Assembly: GCF_019145195.1 (NCBI RefSeq)
Contig: NZ_JAHSTW010000002.1
Location: forward strand, 62,001 to 126,000
Direction of reading: 5' to 3'
Origin: Pseudomonas siliginis
GTDB lineage: Bacteria > Pseudomonadota > Gammaproteobacteria > Pseudomonadales > Pseudomonadaceae
Length of the DNA stretch: 64,000 bases
This document shows, piece after piece, positions 18,892-27,822 of this stretch. The number at the start of each line of letters is the position of its first letter. Positions within the stretch are counted from its first letter, which is position 1. The translations under genes were made by a program, and so were the position numbers. The notes under the pieces were generated by a model, which had not been told where the DNA came from, did not search any database, and saw only the letters and a list, made by a program, of their open reading frames with translations.

Positions 18892-20697
18892 TTAGTAGCC
18901 CAGTGCGAAGTCTTCTTCTTTCATGTCCATCAGGTTGCCAGCACCCGACAGCATAGTGGCCACGTGCGTACGGGTACGCGGCAGGATGCGCTGGAAGTAG
19001 AAGCGCGCGGTTTGCAGCTTGGCGGTGTAGAACGCCTCGTCGCTGGTGCCGGCGGCCAGTTTTTCCGCAGCCAGACGTGCCATGTCAGCCCAGAAGTAGG
19101 CCAGGCAGGCATAACCGGAGTACATCAGGTAATCCACGGAGGCCGCGCCGACTTCTTCGCGATCTTTCATGGCAGCCATACCAACCTTCATGGTCAGCTC
19201 GCCCCATTCCTTGTTCAGTGCAGCCAGCGGCGCGACGAATTCCTGGACGGCTTCGTTGCCTTCGTTGGTCTGGCAGAACTTGTGGACGATCTTGGTGAAG
19301 CCTTTCAGAGCCTCGCCTTGAGTCATCAGCACTTTGCGGCCGAGCAGGTCGAGGGCCTGGATGCCGGTGGTGCCTTCGTACAGCATCGAAATGCGGCTGT
19401 CGCGAACGTTCTGCTCCATGCCCCACTCGGCGATGAAGCCGTGGCCGCCGTAGATCTGCACGCCGTGGTTGGCGGCTTCGAAACCGACTTCGGTCATGAA
19501 CGCTTTGGCGATCGGGGTCATGAATGCCAGCAGTGCGTCGGCCTTCTTCTTCTCTTCTTCATCGACGCCGTATTTGACGATGTCGACCTGCTTGGCGGTG
19601 AAGTAGACCATCGCGCGGTTGCCTTCGGCGAACGCCTTCATGGTCAACAGCATGCGGCGCACGTCAGGGTGGACGATGATCGGGTCAGCGGCTTTGTCCG
19701 GCGCTTTCGGGCCAGTCAGCGAGCGCATTTGCAGGCGATCACGAGCGTATTTCAGACCGCCCTGGAAGCCGATTTCGGCGTGAGCCAGACCTTGCAGCGC
19801 GGTACCGAGACGGGCGGTGTTCATAAAGGTGAACATGCAGTTCAGACCTTTGTTCGCCGGGCCAATCAGGTAACCAGTGGCGCCATCGAAGTTCATCACG
19901 CAAGTGGCGTTGCCGTGGATGCCCATCTTGTGTTCCAGCGAACCGCAGCTCACTGCGTTGCGCGCGCCAATGGTGCCATCGGCGTTTGGCAGGAACTTTG
20001 GAACGATGAACAGCGAGATGCCTTTGGTGCCAGCCGGAGCATCCGGCAGACGCGCCAATACGATGTGGACGATGTTGTCGGCCATGTCGTGTTCACCGGC
20101 CGAGATGAAGATCTTGGTGCCGGAAACTTTGTAGGAACCGTCGGCCTGAGGCTCGGCCTTGGTGCGCAGCATGCCCAGGTCAGTGCCGCAGTGCGGTTCG
20201 GTCAGGCACATGGTGCCGGTCCATTCGCCGGAGACCAGTTTGGTCAGATAGGCTTCCTGCTGCTCAGGGGTGCCGTGCTCGGAGATGGTGTTCATCGCAC
20301 CGTGCGACAGGCCTGGGTACATGCCCCACGACCAGTTGGCTTCACCGACCATTTCGCTCACTGCCAGGCCCAGCGACTCAGGCAGACCTTGGCCGCCGTG
20401 CTCAACGTCGTGGGCCAGGCTTGGCCAGCCGCCTTCGACGAATTGCTTGTACGCCTCTTTGAAGCCAGTCGGGGTTTTCACACCGGACTCGCTCCAGGTG
20501 CAGCCTTCGATGTCGCCCACGCGGTTCAGCGGCGCCAGTACCTGCTCACAAAACTTGGCGCCTTCCTCGAGGATGGCGTCAACCATGTCCGGCGTGGCGT
20601 CTGCGCACGCTGGCAGGCTCTGATAGTGCGCTTCGTAGCCGAGCAGCTCGTCACGAACGAAGCGAATATCACGCAAGGGGGCCTTGTAGTCAGGCAT
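18892..20697 (-). CDS. Acyl-CoA dehydrogenase, long type, paralogue 3 (FadE-like)
   Basis: 601 residues. The catalytic glutamate is E441 in YEGTTGIQ, with [12 protein letters not shown] and the C-terminal extension of the bacterial long FadE group. It probably feeds fatty acyl-CoA into beta-oxidation. It corresponds in place and type to the P. aeruginosa gene I recall as PA0506, a PsrA target, and two tandem PsrA-like boxes lie 60-90 bp upstream. A fatty-acid-inducible promoter is therefore likely. Start 20697 has GAGG ten bases upstream. Confidence 0.92.
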   Translation of the reverse strand: MPDYKAPLRDIRFVRDELLGYEAHYQSLPACADATPDMVDAILEEGAKFCEQVLAPLNRVGDIEGCTWSESGVKTPTGFKEAYKQFVEGGWPSLAHDVEHGGQGLPESLGLAVSEMVGEANWSWGMYPGLSHGAMNTISEHGTPEQQEAYLTKLVSGEWTGTMCLTEPHCGTDLGMLRTKAEPQADGSYKVSGTKIFISAGEHDMADNIVHIVLARLPDAPAGTKGISLFIVPKFLPNADGTIGARNAVSCGSLEHKMGIHGNATCVMNFDGATGYLIGPANKGLNCMFTFMNTARLGTALQGLAHAEIGFQGGLKYARDRLQMRSLTGPKAPDKAADPIIVHPDVRRMLLTMKAFAEGNRAMVYFTAKQVDIVKYGVDEEEKKKADALLAFMTPIAKAFMTEVGFEAANHGVQIYGGHGFIAEWGMEQNVRDSRISMLYEGTTGIQALDLLGRKVLMTQGEALKGFTKIVHKFCQTNEGNEAVQEFVAPLAALNKEWGELTMKVGMAAMKDREEVGAASVDYLMYSGYACLAYFWADMARLAAEKLAAGTSDEAFYTAKLQTARFYFQRILPRTRTHVATMLSGAGNLMDMKEEDFALGY

Positions 20698-20757
20698 AGC
20701 GATAAACCTCTGCTGATGTAACCGGGAATGAACGACCGTGTTGAGTTGTTGTGACGG

Positions 20758-20786
20758 TCAAACAGTTGTTTGAAACATACGTTTAC
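20758..20786. promoter_or_regulatory. Tandem PsrA-like boxes upstream of acyl-CoA dehydrogenase 3
   Basis: TCAAAC-AGTT-GTTTGA (20758-20773) matches the PsrA consensus (G/C)AAAC-N2-4-GTTTG(G/C) as I recall it. An overlapping second copy, GAAAC-ATAC-GTTTA (20772-20785), differs at the last base. PsrA is a TetR-type repressor released by long-chain fatty acyl compounds. Confidence 0.7.
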
Positions 20787-20923
20787 GCCGAAATCTTGTC
20801 AAGCGTCGATCTTTTGCCGTTCGTCATCACGTTCTCCAAATGCCGGAAACTGGAAATCGCCGCGACTTCACGTAAGCCACGGGCGTTGTAAAAAGATTAG
20901 TTGAGCAAGAAGGACTTAAACGA

Positions 20924-20952
20924 AAAACGCCGCGACAGGGGCGCGGCGTTTT
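20924..20952 (-). terminator. Terminator of the rod-like small protein gene
   Basis: AAAACGCCGCG (20924-20934) and CGCGGCGTTTT (20942-20952) form a perfect 11-bp stem with a 7-nt loop. The stem ends in four T on the minus strand. It lies 20 nt past the stop at 20973. Confidence 0.88.
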
Positions 20953-20972
20953 GAGGTCTACAACAAGTTCGA

Positions 20973-21269
20973 TCAGGCGAAGGTATCGATGATCGTCCCG
21001 AGCACTTCGTCGGAAGCCTTGGCCACTTTCACACCCAGCTCTGCCTGGATCTTGCCCTGCGACAGCTCGACGATATTGCTCGCCAGATCCGATTCTTGTG
21101 CGCGATCCACGCCGCGCAGGCGATTGACCTGCACTTCGGACGACTGGCTGGTCACCGAGCGTTCGATGGTGTTGTTGGCGATCTGGCTGGCAGCCTGATC
21201 GACGCGGTTCTGCCCGGACTGAATCGAGCTCAGCCCCGCATAGAAAGCTGTGTTACCGGAGATTTCCAT
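20973..21269 (-). CDS. Small orphan protein resembling flagellar rod termini
   Basis: 98 residues. The N-terminal part (NTAFYAGLSSIQSGQNRVDQA) followed by SQIANNT resembles the rod-protein pattern in which paired helices precede AxxIANxxT. The C-terminal part (SNIVELSQGKIQAELGVKV then AKASDEVLGTIID) resembles the rod C-terminal helix ending TADEMLGTLLD. So it looks like the two helical ends of a FlgB/FlgC/FlgG-type protein joined with no middle domain. No flagellar genes are nearby. No signal peptide. It has its own terminator and lies beside bioD. Function unknown. Confidence 0.7.
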   Translation of the reverse strand: MEISGNTAFYAGLSSIQSGQNRVDQAASQIANNTIERSVTSQSSEVQVNRLRGVDRAQESDLASNIVELSQGKIQAELGVKVAKASDEVLGTIIDTFA

Positions 21270-21377
21270 GATCGTGCTCGTCCCTACAAAGGATCAATGG
21301 TCGCCATTGAAGCAGACGCGCCGGCAAAACACCCGTCAAAAACACTAATGGCACAGTGCCTGTTCATAGCGAGAAAC

Positions 21378-22058
21378 TTAATCGAGCAAATCCAGTTGCA
21401 AATGCTCGGCCACCGCTTCGGCGCTCAACGCCTTGAGTTTTGGCACGCGACCCAGGCACGGCGCGGGGATGCGCTCAGCCAGGGTCGCAAGGTTCTCCTC
21501 CAGCCGCGAAGTTTTCGGATCGATGATATTCGCCACCCACCCCGCCAATTGCAGACCATCGCGGGCAATGGCCTCGGCGGTCAGCAACGCATGACTGATG
21601 CACCCCAACCTTACGCCCACCACCAGAATCACTGGCAGCTTCAGTGCGATCGCCAGGTCCGAGAGATTGTCCTGATCGGCCAACGGCACCCGCCAGCCGC
21701 CCGCGCCTTCGATCAGGGTGAAATCGGCGTTCATCGCTAGAATCCCGCGCATCGGCGCCAGCAGCGATTGCACCGTCAGCGCCACACCTGCTTCGCGCGC
21801 CGCCAGATGCGGAGCGATCGCTGGCTCGAACGCCACCGGGTTGACCTGTAGATAAGTCAGCGGCAACGAACATTCGGCCAGCAGCGCCAAGGCATCGGAA
21901 TTACGCAAGCCTTTGGGCGTGACATCGCACCCGGAAGCCACCGGTTTGCCCGCCGCCGTGCTCAAGCCTGCCGACCGCGCCGCATGGAGCAATCCGGCAG
22001 CAACGGTGGTCTTGCCGACATCGGTGTCGGTACCGGTGATGAAATAGGCTGCGCTCAT
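21378..22058 (-). CDS. bioD: Dethiobiotin synthetase
   Basis: 226 residues. The P-loop [10 protein letters not shown] (residues 9-18, K16) opens the protein, and later [10 protein letters not shown] is the family nucleotide-site motif. BioD carboxylates 7,8-diaminopelargonate to dethiobiotin using ATP and CO2. It is the last gene of the bioBFHCD run and overlaps bioC by 4 nt. No bioA is in the window, so the DAPA aminotransferase must be encoded elsewhere. Confidence 0.96.
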   Translation of the reverse strand: MSAAYFITGTDTDVGKTTVAAGLLHAARSAGLSTAAGKPVASGCDVTPKGLRNSDALALLAECSLPLTYLQVNPVAFEPAIAPHLAAREAGVALTVQSLLAPMRGILAMNADFTLIEGAGGWRVPLADQDNLSDLAIALKLPVILVVGVRLGCISHALLTAEAIARDGLQLAGWVANIIDPKTSRLEENLATLAERIPAPCLGRVPKLKALSAEAVAEHLQLDLLD

Positions 22059-22864
22059 AGAGGTTTCTCCAACACGGCGTATACCACCTGATACGTTGCC
22101 GGCAGCCCCGACGCCTGACGGAACCGCTCATACGCGTCGATCAGCCCGAGAATCCGCGCCCGTCCGGTCAAACCGCCCGGCCGCCCGGGATTCAGATTGT
22201 GTGCGCCCAGCGCTTTCAGCTCATGAGTCAGGCTGCGCACATCCGGGTAATGCAACACGTGCGGCTGATTCTCCAGCGCCGAAATGCGCATGCCACTGCC
22301 GGCACATAACTGTTCATAGCGGCCGAACTCACGGAAGCGATTGACGTGCACCAGCCCATCGACCTGCTGCCAACTCTCCCGCAACTCGAACAGCGTTCCT
22401 GTACATAGACTAGCAAAGGCAAAAATCCCGCCCGGTTTAAGCACGCGCAAGGCTTCGCTGAGCACCGCCTCGAAGTCGGCGCACCACTGCACTGCAAGGC
22501 TGGAGAAAATCAGATCGATGCTCGCATCCTGCAACGGCAGCCTTTCGGCATCGCCGGCAATGAAATGCTCAGCGCCACCCAACGGCCGGGCGTGATTGAG
22601 CATGCCTTCGGCAATGTCCAGCGCGACACCGCTGCCCTGGGTGAAACGCGAGGCCAGCGCCCGGGTGAAATAGCCGGTGCCGCAACCGAGATCGAGCCAC
22701 CGCGACGGCATGAAACTCCCAGGCAAACGCTCAAGCAGCTGCGTGCCGACGTCACGCTGAAACTCGGCGACGCTGTCGTAACTGGCCGCAGCGCGAGAAA
22801 AAGACGCCGCCACCTGGCGCTTGTCGGGCAAGCCCCCAGGCAGCACAAGGGACAGATCAGTCAT
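22055..22864 (-). CDS. bioC: Malonyl-ACP O-methyltransferase
   Basis: 269 residues from ATG 22864, which overlaps the bioH stop by 8 nt. A class I SAM methyltransferase with motif [12 protein letters not shown]. The N-terminal segment [16 protein letters not shown] is typical of BioC. It methylates malonyl-ACP to start pimeloyl synthesis on the fatty-acid machinery. An alternative in-frame ATG at 22876 adds four residues. Confidence 0.93.
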   Translation of the reverse strand: MTDLSLVLPGGLPDKRQVAASFSRAAASYDSVAEFQRDVGTQLLERLPGSFMPSRWLDLGCGTGYFTRALASRFTQGSGVALDIAEGMLNHARPLGGAEHFIAGDAERLPLQDASIDLIFSSLAVQWCADFEAVLSEALRVLKPGGIFAFASLCTGTLFELRESWQQVDGLVHVNRFREFGRYEQLCAGSGMRISALENQPHVLHYPDVRSLTHELKALGAHNLNPGRPGGLTGRARILGLIDAYERFRQASGLPATYQVVYAVLEKPL

Positions 22865-23588
22865 CAGCGCACTCATGTAGAAACGCCTGGATCGCGCCCG
22901 CGACTCCATGCGGGTCTTCCAGCAGAAAAGCATGGCTGGCCTGTTCGATCAGACCAATTTCGATATCCGGCAACAGCGCGAACAATGCGCCGGCCGCTTC
23001 CGCCGGGACCAGAGCGTCCTGTCCGCCGAACAGATGAAACTGCGGGCCGCGAAACCCCTGCAACGCCTGGCGTGTGTCCAGTTGCGCGAGCAGCTCCAGC
23101 CCTGCCATCAGCGCGGCCGGCGCGGTGGCCGGCGCGCCACCGAGCAGCAAGCGCGACAAGCCGCGCGGGTCTGGTGAACCTTGCGCACATAGCAGAGCGA
23201 AGCGCTTGAGCGTGGTACGCGGATCGGCCTGGCAACCGGCAAGAAACGCATCGAACGTCTCGCCAGGCATCGCGTTCGGCCACTGTTCATGGGCGATAAA
23301 CGCAGGGTTGCTCGCCAGCGTCAGCACCCCGCAGCACGCCTCGCCGCGTCGTGCCGCCAACTCAGAGACGAGCATGCCGCCCAGCGACCAGCCACCGAGC
23401 CAGACCTCCTGCGGAATGCGCGCATCGAGCTCGTCGAGCCAGTCTTCAAGGTCAGCGGAGTCCAGCTCCGGCAGGGGTTCGATCTCGACTTGCAGATGTT
23501 CGTCGAGGCCACGTAATGCTGCGGCCAGCGGTTCCAGCGGCGACACGCCGAGGCCCCAGCCGGGCAACAGGATCAGACGATTACGCAT
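22857..23588 (-). CDS. bioH: Pimeloyl-ACP methyl ester carboxylesterase
   Basis: 243 residues, alpha/beta-hydrolase. The nucleophile S68 lies in GGWSLGG, with a probable triad D191 (GGQDALVP) and H219 (ASHAFLLED). BioH removes the methyl ester from pimeloyl-ACP, ending the disguise added by BioC. It lies between bioF and bioC and overlaps both by 8 nt, so the four genes F-H-C-D are tightly coupled. Confidence 0.93.
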   Translation of the reverse strand: MRNRLILLPGWGLGVSPLEPLAAALRGLDEHLQVEIEPLPELDSADLEDWLDELDARIPQEVWLGGWSLGGMLVSELAARRGEACCGVLTLASNPAFIAHEQWPNAMPGETFDAFLAGCQADPRTTLKRFALLCAQGSPDPRGLSRLLLGGAPATAPAALMAGLELLAQLDTRQALQGFRGPQFHLFGGQDALVPAEAAGALFALLPDIEIGLIEQASHAFLLEDPHGVAGAIQAFLHECADD

Positions 23589-24759
23589 GGCCTGGCTCCA
23601 ACGACAATCGGGCGAAACAATCTGCCAACCCTTCCAGCAACTGTTGCACCTGTGCCTCGCTGTGGGCGGCGGTCAGAGTGACGCGCAACCGCGCGCTGCC
23701 GGCCGGCACGGTCGGTGGGCGAATTGCGGTCACCATCAAGCCGCGCTCGCGGAGCATTTGCGACAGCCGCACCGCGCGGCCGGCATCGCCGATCATGATC
23801 GGCTGGATCGGCGTAAAGCTGTCCATCAGCTCCAGCCCGATCTGCTCCGCGCCGTGGCGGAACTGGCGAATCAGCGTCTGCAAGTGTTCACGGCGCCAGT
23901 GTTCGCTGCATAACAGCTCAAGGCTTTTCAGCGTCGCGCAGGCCAGCGCCGGCGGTTGGCTGGTGGTGTAGATGTATGGGCGGGCGAACTGGATCAGGCT
24001 TTCGATCAACTCTTCGCTGCCGGCGACAAAGGCCCCGGCGGTGCCGAAGGCTTTACCGAGAGTGCCGACCAGCACCGGCACATCGTCCTGGCTCAGGCCG
24101 AAATGCTCGACGATGCCGCCACCGTTGGCGCCCAGCGGGCCGAAGCCATGCGCATCGTCGACCATCAGCCACGCGCCTTTGGCCTTGGCCGCGCGGGCCA
24201 GCGCCGGCAGGTCGGCGATGTCACCGTCCATGCTGAACACACCGTCGGTGACCACCAGCGTGTTGCCGGTGGCTTTCTCCAGGCGTTTGCCCAGGCTTTC
24301 GGCGTCGTTGTGCAGATAGCGATTGAAACGCGCGCCGGACAACAGGCCCGCGTCCAGCAACGAGGCATGATTGAGCCGGTCTTCGAGTACCGTATCGCCC
24401 TGCCCGACCAGCGCGGTGACCGCGCCGAGGTTGGCCATGTAGCCGGTGGTGAACAGCAGCGCACGTGGGCGCCCGGTCAGATCGGCGAGTGCTTCTTCCA
24501 GCGCGTGATGCGGGCTGCTGTGGCCGATCACCAGATGCGATGCGCCACCGCCGACACCCCAGCGCTCGGCACCGGCGCGCCAGGCTTCGATCACCTGCGG
24601 ATGATTGGCCAGGCCCAGATAGTCGTTGTTGCAGAAAGCGAGCAGCGGTTGGCCGTCGACCACGACTTGCGGGCCTTGCGGCGATTCGAGCAGCGGGCGC
24701 TGCCGGTAGAGGTTGTCGGCACGACGGGCAGCAAGGCGTGCGGCGAGATCGAATGACAT
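23581..24759 (-). CDS. bioF: 8-amino-7-oxononanoate synthase
   Basis: 392 residues, alpha-oxoamine synthase family. The PLP lysine is K236 in GTLGKAFG, and the [14 protein letters not shown] motif is near the N-terminus. It condenses pimeloyl-ACP with L-alanine. Start 24759 has GAGG five bases upstream; a start six codons earlier is less likely. A REP pair separates it from bioB. Confidence 0.95.
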   Translation of the reverse strand: MSFDLAARLAARRADNLYRQRPLLESPQGPQVVVDGQPLLAFCNNDYLGLANHPQVIEAWRAGAERWGVGGGASHLVIGHSSPHHALEEALADLTGRPRALLFTTGYMANLGAVTALVGQGDTVLEDRLNHASLLDAGLLSGARFNRYLHNDAESLGKRLEKATGNTLVVTDGVFSMDGDIADLPALARAAKAKGAWLMVDDAHGFGPLGANGGGIVEHFGLSQDDVPVLVGTLGKAFGTAGAFVAGSEELIESLIQFARPYIYTTSQPPALACATLKSLELLCSEHWRREHLQTLIRQFRHGAEQIGLELMDSFTPIQPIMIGDAGRAVRLSQMLRERGLMVTAIRPPTVPAGSARLRVTLTAAHSEAQVQQLLEGLADCFARLSLEPGHA

Positions 24760-24792
24760 GCAGGCCTCGATTTTCAAATGACACAGATCCCC

Positions 24793-24884
24793 TGTGGGAG
24801 CGAGCCTGCTCGCGAATGGGCGTCACATCCAACAGGGATGTTGGCGGCCAAACCGCTTTCGCGAGCAGGCTCGCTCCCACAGGG
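24793..24884. repeat. REP pair inside the biotin operon
   Basis: Inverted copies of the GGGAGCGAGCCTGCTCGCG core near 24796-24815 and 24859-24881 in the bioB-bioF gap. It may set different mRNA levels for bioB and the downstream genes. Confidence 0.9.
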
Positions 24885-24919
24885 GTTTTGCATTCCTTCA
24901 GGGCAATCCGCGCGGTTTA

Positions 24920-25975
24920 TTACACCGCAGCGTTGTAGAACTGCTCGCTACTCTTCTGCTCCACCAGTGCCTGCTCGATCGCAGCTTGATGAACCTCATC
25001 GGAATGCTCTTCGCGGGCCTCCGGCTGGATACCGAGGCGCGCGAACAATTGCATGTCCTTGTCTGCCTGCGGGTTGGCGGTGGTGAGCAATTTGTCGCCG
25101 TAGAAAATCGAGTTGGCGCCGGCGAAAAATGCCAGGGCCTGCATCTGCTCGTTCATCGCTTCGCGACCGGCGGACAGACGTACGTGAGATTGGGGCATGA
25201 GGATGCGCGCCACGGCGAGCATGCGGATGAAGTCGAACGGGTCGATGTCTTCTGCGTTTTCCAGCGGCGTGCCGGCGACTTTCACCAGCATGTTGATCGG
25301 CACCGACTCCGGGTGCTCCGGCAGGTTGGCCAGCTGGATCAGCAGATTGGCGCGATCGTCCAGGGATTCGCCCATGCCGAGAATGCCGCCGGAGCAGATT
25401 TTCATTCCCGACTCGCGTACATAGGCCAGCGTCTGCAAGCGCTCGCTGTAAGTGCGGGTGGTGATGATGCTGCCGTAGAACTCCGGCGAGGTGTCGAGGT
25501 TGTGGTTGTAGTAATCGAGACCGGCCTTGGCCAGCGCTTCGGTCTGCTCCTGATCGAGACGGCCGAGGGTCATGCAGGTTTCCAGGCCGAGGGCTTTCAC
25601 CCCTTCAACCATCTTCAACACGTACGGCATGTCTTTGGCGGATGGATGTTTCCACGCCGCGCCCATGCAGAAACGCGTCGAACCAATGGCTTTGGCGCGG
25701 GCCGCCTCTTCGAGGACCTTCTGCACTTCCATCAGCTTTTCTTTTTCCAGACCGGTGTTGTAGTGCCCGGACTGCGGGCAGTATTTGCAGTCTTCCGGGC
25801 AGGCGCCGGTCTTGATCGACAGCAGTGTCGAGACCTGCACGCGGTTGGCGTTGAAATGCGCGCGGTGCACCGTTTGCGCCTGGAACAGCAAGTCGTTGAA
25901 TGGCTGTACGAAGAGTGCTTTGACTTCGGCCAGAGACCAATCGTGACGCAGGGTGGCAGTGGTGCTCGCGCTCAT
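24920..25975 (-). CDS. bioB: Biotin synthase (radical SAM)
   Basis: 351 residues. The radical SAM motif is C59-x3-C63-x2-C66 ([14 protein letters not shown]); further cysteines serve the auxiliary 2Fe-2S cluster that gives up sulfur to dethiobiotin. ATG 25975 is preceded by AAGGA at suitable distance. It is the first gene of bioBFHCD and is transcribed from the promoter at 26051-26078 under a BirA-type operator. Confidence 0.97.
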   Translation of the reverse strand: MSASTTATLRHDWSLAEVKALFVQPFNDLLFQAQTVHRAHFNANRVQVSTLLSIKTGACPEDCKYCPQSGHYNTGLEKEKLMEVQKVLEEAARAKAIGSTRFCMGAAWKHPSAKDMPYVLKMVEGVKALGLETCMTLGRLDQEQTEALAKAGLDYYNHNLDTSPEFYGSIITTRTYSERLQTLAYVRESGMKICSGGILGMGESLDDRANLLIQLANLPEHPESVPINMLVKVAGTPLENAEDIDPFDFIRMLAVARILMPQSHVRLSAGREAMNEQMQALAFFAGANSIFYGDKLLTTANPQADKDMQLFARLGIQPEAREEHSDEVHQAAIEQALVEQKSSEQFYNAAV

Positions 25976-26050
25976 GGGCAATTCCTTGGTTATGCTTGGC
26001 TGGCGCCGGGGAAGATGGAATATCCACAGGCGCTACACGGATGTTCGGCA

Positions 26051-26078
26051 TATTTAAGGAAGAGCGATGCGCTGTCAA
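26051..26078 (-). promoter_or_regulatory. Sigma-70 promoter of bioB
   Basis: On the minus strand TTGACA (26078-26073) is a perfect -35. TAAATA (26056-26051) or the overlapping TTAAAT serves as -10 with a 15-16 nt spacer. Transcription would start about 70 nt before the bioB ATG. The -35 lies inside the left arm of the BirA-type operator. Confidence 0.7.
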
Positions 26079-26801
26079 CCGCAATACCAAGTACAGGTTT
26101 ACATCTGTTTAAAAAACATACAGACCTGTTTGCTGTGCGATGAGCCCGCAGAAGCACAAATGCCAATGTGCGAGGCCTGCGAAACCGAATTGCCCTGGCT
26201 CGGCAGTCATTGTCAGAGCTGCGCTTTGCCGCTGGCGGCGGATGGCCTGACTTGCAGCGAGTGCCTGCTAGAGCCTCCGGCCTTCGAGCAGGTCGCCGTG
26301 CCCTGGGTTTATGGCTTCCCCGTGGACAGTCTGATTACGCGCTTTAAACACAACGCAGAATGGCCGTTTGGTCACCTGCTCGCCGACGTTCTCGGCCAAT
26401 ACCTGCAGCATCGCTTCGCCGAGGACTTGCCGCGACCCGATGTGCTGCTACCGGTGCCGCTGGCCAATAAACGCCTGCGTCGGCGAGGATTCAATCAGGC
26501 GGCGATGCTCGCGCGCTGGTTGAGTGTTTCGCTGGGTTTGCCCTGTGAAGAACAGCTGCTGCGGCGAGTCATCGACACCGATGCCCAACAGGATCTCGAT
26601 GCCAAGGCGCGCAAACGCAACTTGCGCAGCGCCTTTGCGCTGGCGCCTGATGCACAGGTTAAGGGCCGACATCTGGTACTGGTGGATGATGTTCTGACCA
26701 CGGGCGCGACCGCTCAAGCGCTGGCGCGGTTGCTGATGAATGCAGGTGCGGCGCGGGTTGATGTGTATTGCCTGGCCCGGACGCCGAAGCCCGGTACCTG
26801 A
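26067..26801 (+). CDS. ComF-family phosphoribosyltransferase-like protein
   Basis: 244 residues. An N-terminal zinc-ribbon-like region has cysteine pairs (TCLLCDE, CEACETE, CQSC, CSEC). The C-terminal type I phosphoribosyltransferase motif is VLVDDVLTTGATAQAL. ComF proteins are needed for DNA uptake in competent bacteria, but their role in Pseudomonas is unclear. AAGGAAGAG just upstream supports ATG 26067. Its first codons contain the BirA operator of the divergent bio operon, so biotin status might also affect it. Confidence 0.88.
   Translation: MRCQPQYQVQVYICLKNIQTCLLCDEPAEAQMPMCEACETELPWLGSHCQSCALPLAADGLTCSECLLEPPAFEQVAVPWVYGFPVDSLITRFKHNAEWPFGHLLADVLGQYLQHRFAEDLPRPDVLLPVPLANKRLRRRGFNQAAMLARWLSVSLGLPCEEQLLRRVIDTDAQQDLDAKARKRNLRSAFALAPDAQVKGRHLVLVDDVLTTGATAQALARLLMNAGAARVDVYCLARTPKPGT
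26072..26104. promoter_or_regulatory. BirA-type biotin operator
   Basis: CTGTCAACC (26072-26080), 15 bp, GGTTTACAT (26096-26104). This fits the bacterial BirA operator pattern TTGTAAACC-N14-16-GGTTTACAA, with two mismatches in the left arm and one in the right. The left arm overlaps the bioB -35. The entire site lies within codons 2-13 of divergent comF. Confidence 0.8.
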
Positions 26802-26816
26802 AGCGAATACAGATCT

Positions 26817-26909
26817 CCTGTGGGAGCGAGCCTGCTCGCGAATCGGTGTCACATTCAACAAAGCTGTTGTTGGTCAAACCGCTTTCGCGAGCAGGCTCGC
26901 TCCCACAGG
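26817..26909. repeat. REP pair
   Basis: Inverted copies of the GAGCGAGCCTGCTCGCG core at about 26820-26842 and 26884-26908 between comF and the ModE-type gene. Confidence 0.9.
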
Positions 26910-26987
26910 GGGCTTTGCGTCAGGCTTGACTCGCGCGTTGCAAGTGGCCAACGTCCCTCTCATCGCCCGAGCCAGAAGCGTTCTGCC

Positions 26988-27752
26988 ATGTCCCTGCCCA
27001 CCCTGCTCTCCCAGCACATTGTCCGCCGCCCGCAGCGCATTGCCCTGCTGCAACACATCGTCGAGCAAGGCTCGATCACCCGCGCGGCGAAGAGCGCGGG
27101 GCTCAGTTACAAGGCGGCATGGGATGCGATCGATGAGTTGAACAACCTGGCGCAGAAACCCTTGGTCGAGCGCGTGGTGGGTGGCAAGGGTGGTGGCGGC
27201 GCCAGACTGTCCAGCGAGGGCGAGCGGGTGCTGCGCCTGTATCAGAAATTGCAGGCGTTGCAGGCGCAGGTGCTGGAAGCGGCGGAAGACGCCAGCGATC
27301 TCGACCTGCTCGGGCGGCTGATGCTCAGGACCAGCGCGCGCAATCAGCTGCATGGCACGGTCGCGGCCATTCAGCCGCAGGGGCGCAACGATCTGATCCG
27401 CCTCGAACTGGCAGAAGGCATTGCTCTGGAGGCACAGATCACCCACGACAGCACCGTGCATCTGGAATTGCAGGTCGGTACCGAAGTCATGGCGCTGATC
27501 AAGGCTGGCTGGCTTGAGTTGCTCGGCGCCGATCAGCCGGCCACGCCCGGACACAATGTCCTGCGCGGCACCATCGAAGCCATCCTCGATGCCGAGGACG
27601 GTCCCAGCGAGGTGCGCATTTCCCTGCCCAACGGCCAGACACTTTGCGCCTTGGCCGAACCGCTGCACTTGCGCAACCAGCAACTCGCCGTGGGGTCTGC
27701 GGTGCAGGTGCAATGCGCGCCGTCCAACGTGCTGATCGGCACGCCGCTCTGA
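26988..27752 (+). CDS. modE: ModE-type molybdate-responsive transcriptional regulator
   Basis: 254 residues. The N-terminal winged helix-turn-helix of the ModE/LysR-like type (GSITRAAKSAGLSYKAAWDAIDELN then VGGKGGGGARLSSEGERVL) is followed by two Mop/TOBE repeats (about 115-180 and 190-254) that bind molybdate. It would control molybdate uptake or molybdoenzymes, but no modABC genes lie in this window. The frame is open upstream through the REP, but ATG 26988 matches the family N-terminus. The ribosome site is weak. Confidence 0.88.
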   Translation: MSLPTLLSQHIVRRPQRIALLQHIVEQGSITRAAKSAGLSYKAAWDAIDELNNLAQKPLVERVVGGKGGGGARLSSEGERVLRLYQKLQALQAQVLEAAEDASDLDLLGRLMLRTSARNQLHGTVAAIQPQGRNDLIRLELAEGIALEAQITHDSTVHLELQVGTEVMALIKAGWLELLGADQPATPGHNVLRGTIEAILDAEDGPSEVRISLPNGQTLCALAEPLHLRNQQLAVGSAVQVQCAPSNVLIGTPL

Positions 27753-27822
27753 TTTGTCCTTGCCACAAAAGCGTCATCGACCCGCATTAAGGTGTTGCCC
27801 ATAACCAAGCAGGGAGCCTGAT

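Noticed and set aside
24793..24884. Regularly recurring ~25-bp repeats that might suggest a CRISPR array
   Set aside because: Copies occur as isolated inverted pairs scattered across the window with variable spacers and no cas genes. They are REP elements.
27753..27822. Possible Pho box before the PhoX gene (GCGTCAT-CGAC-CCGCATT)
   Set aside because: Only the first half-site is close to CTGTCAT and the second fails at several positions. Not enough to claim PhoB control.
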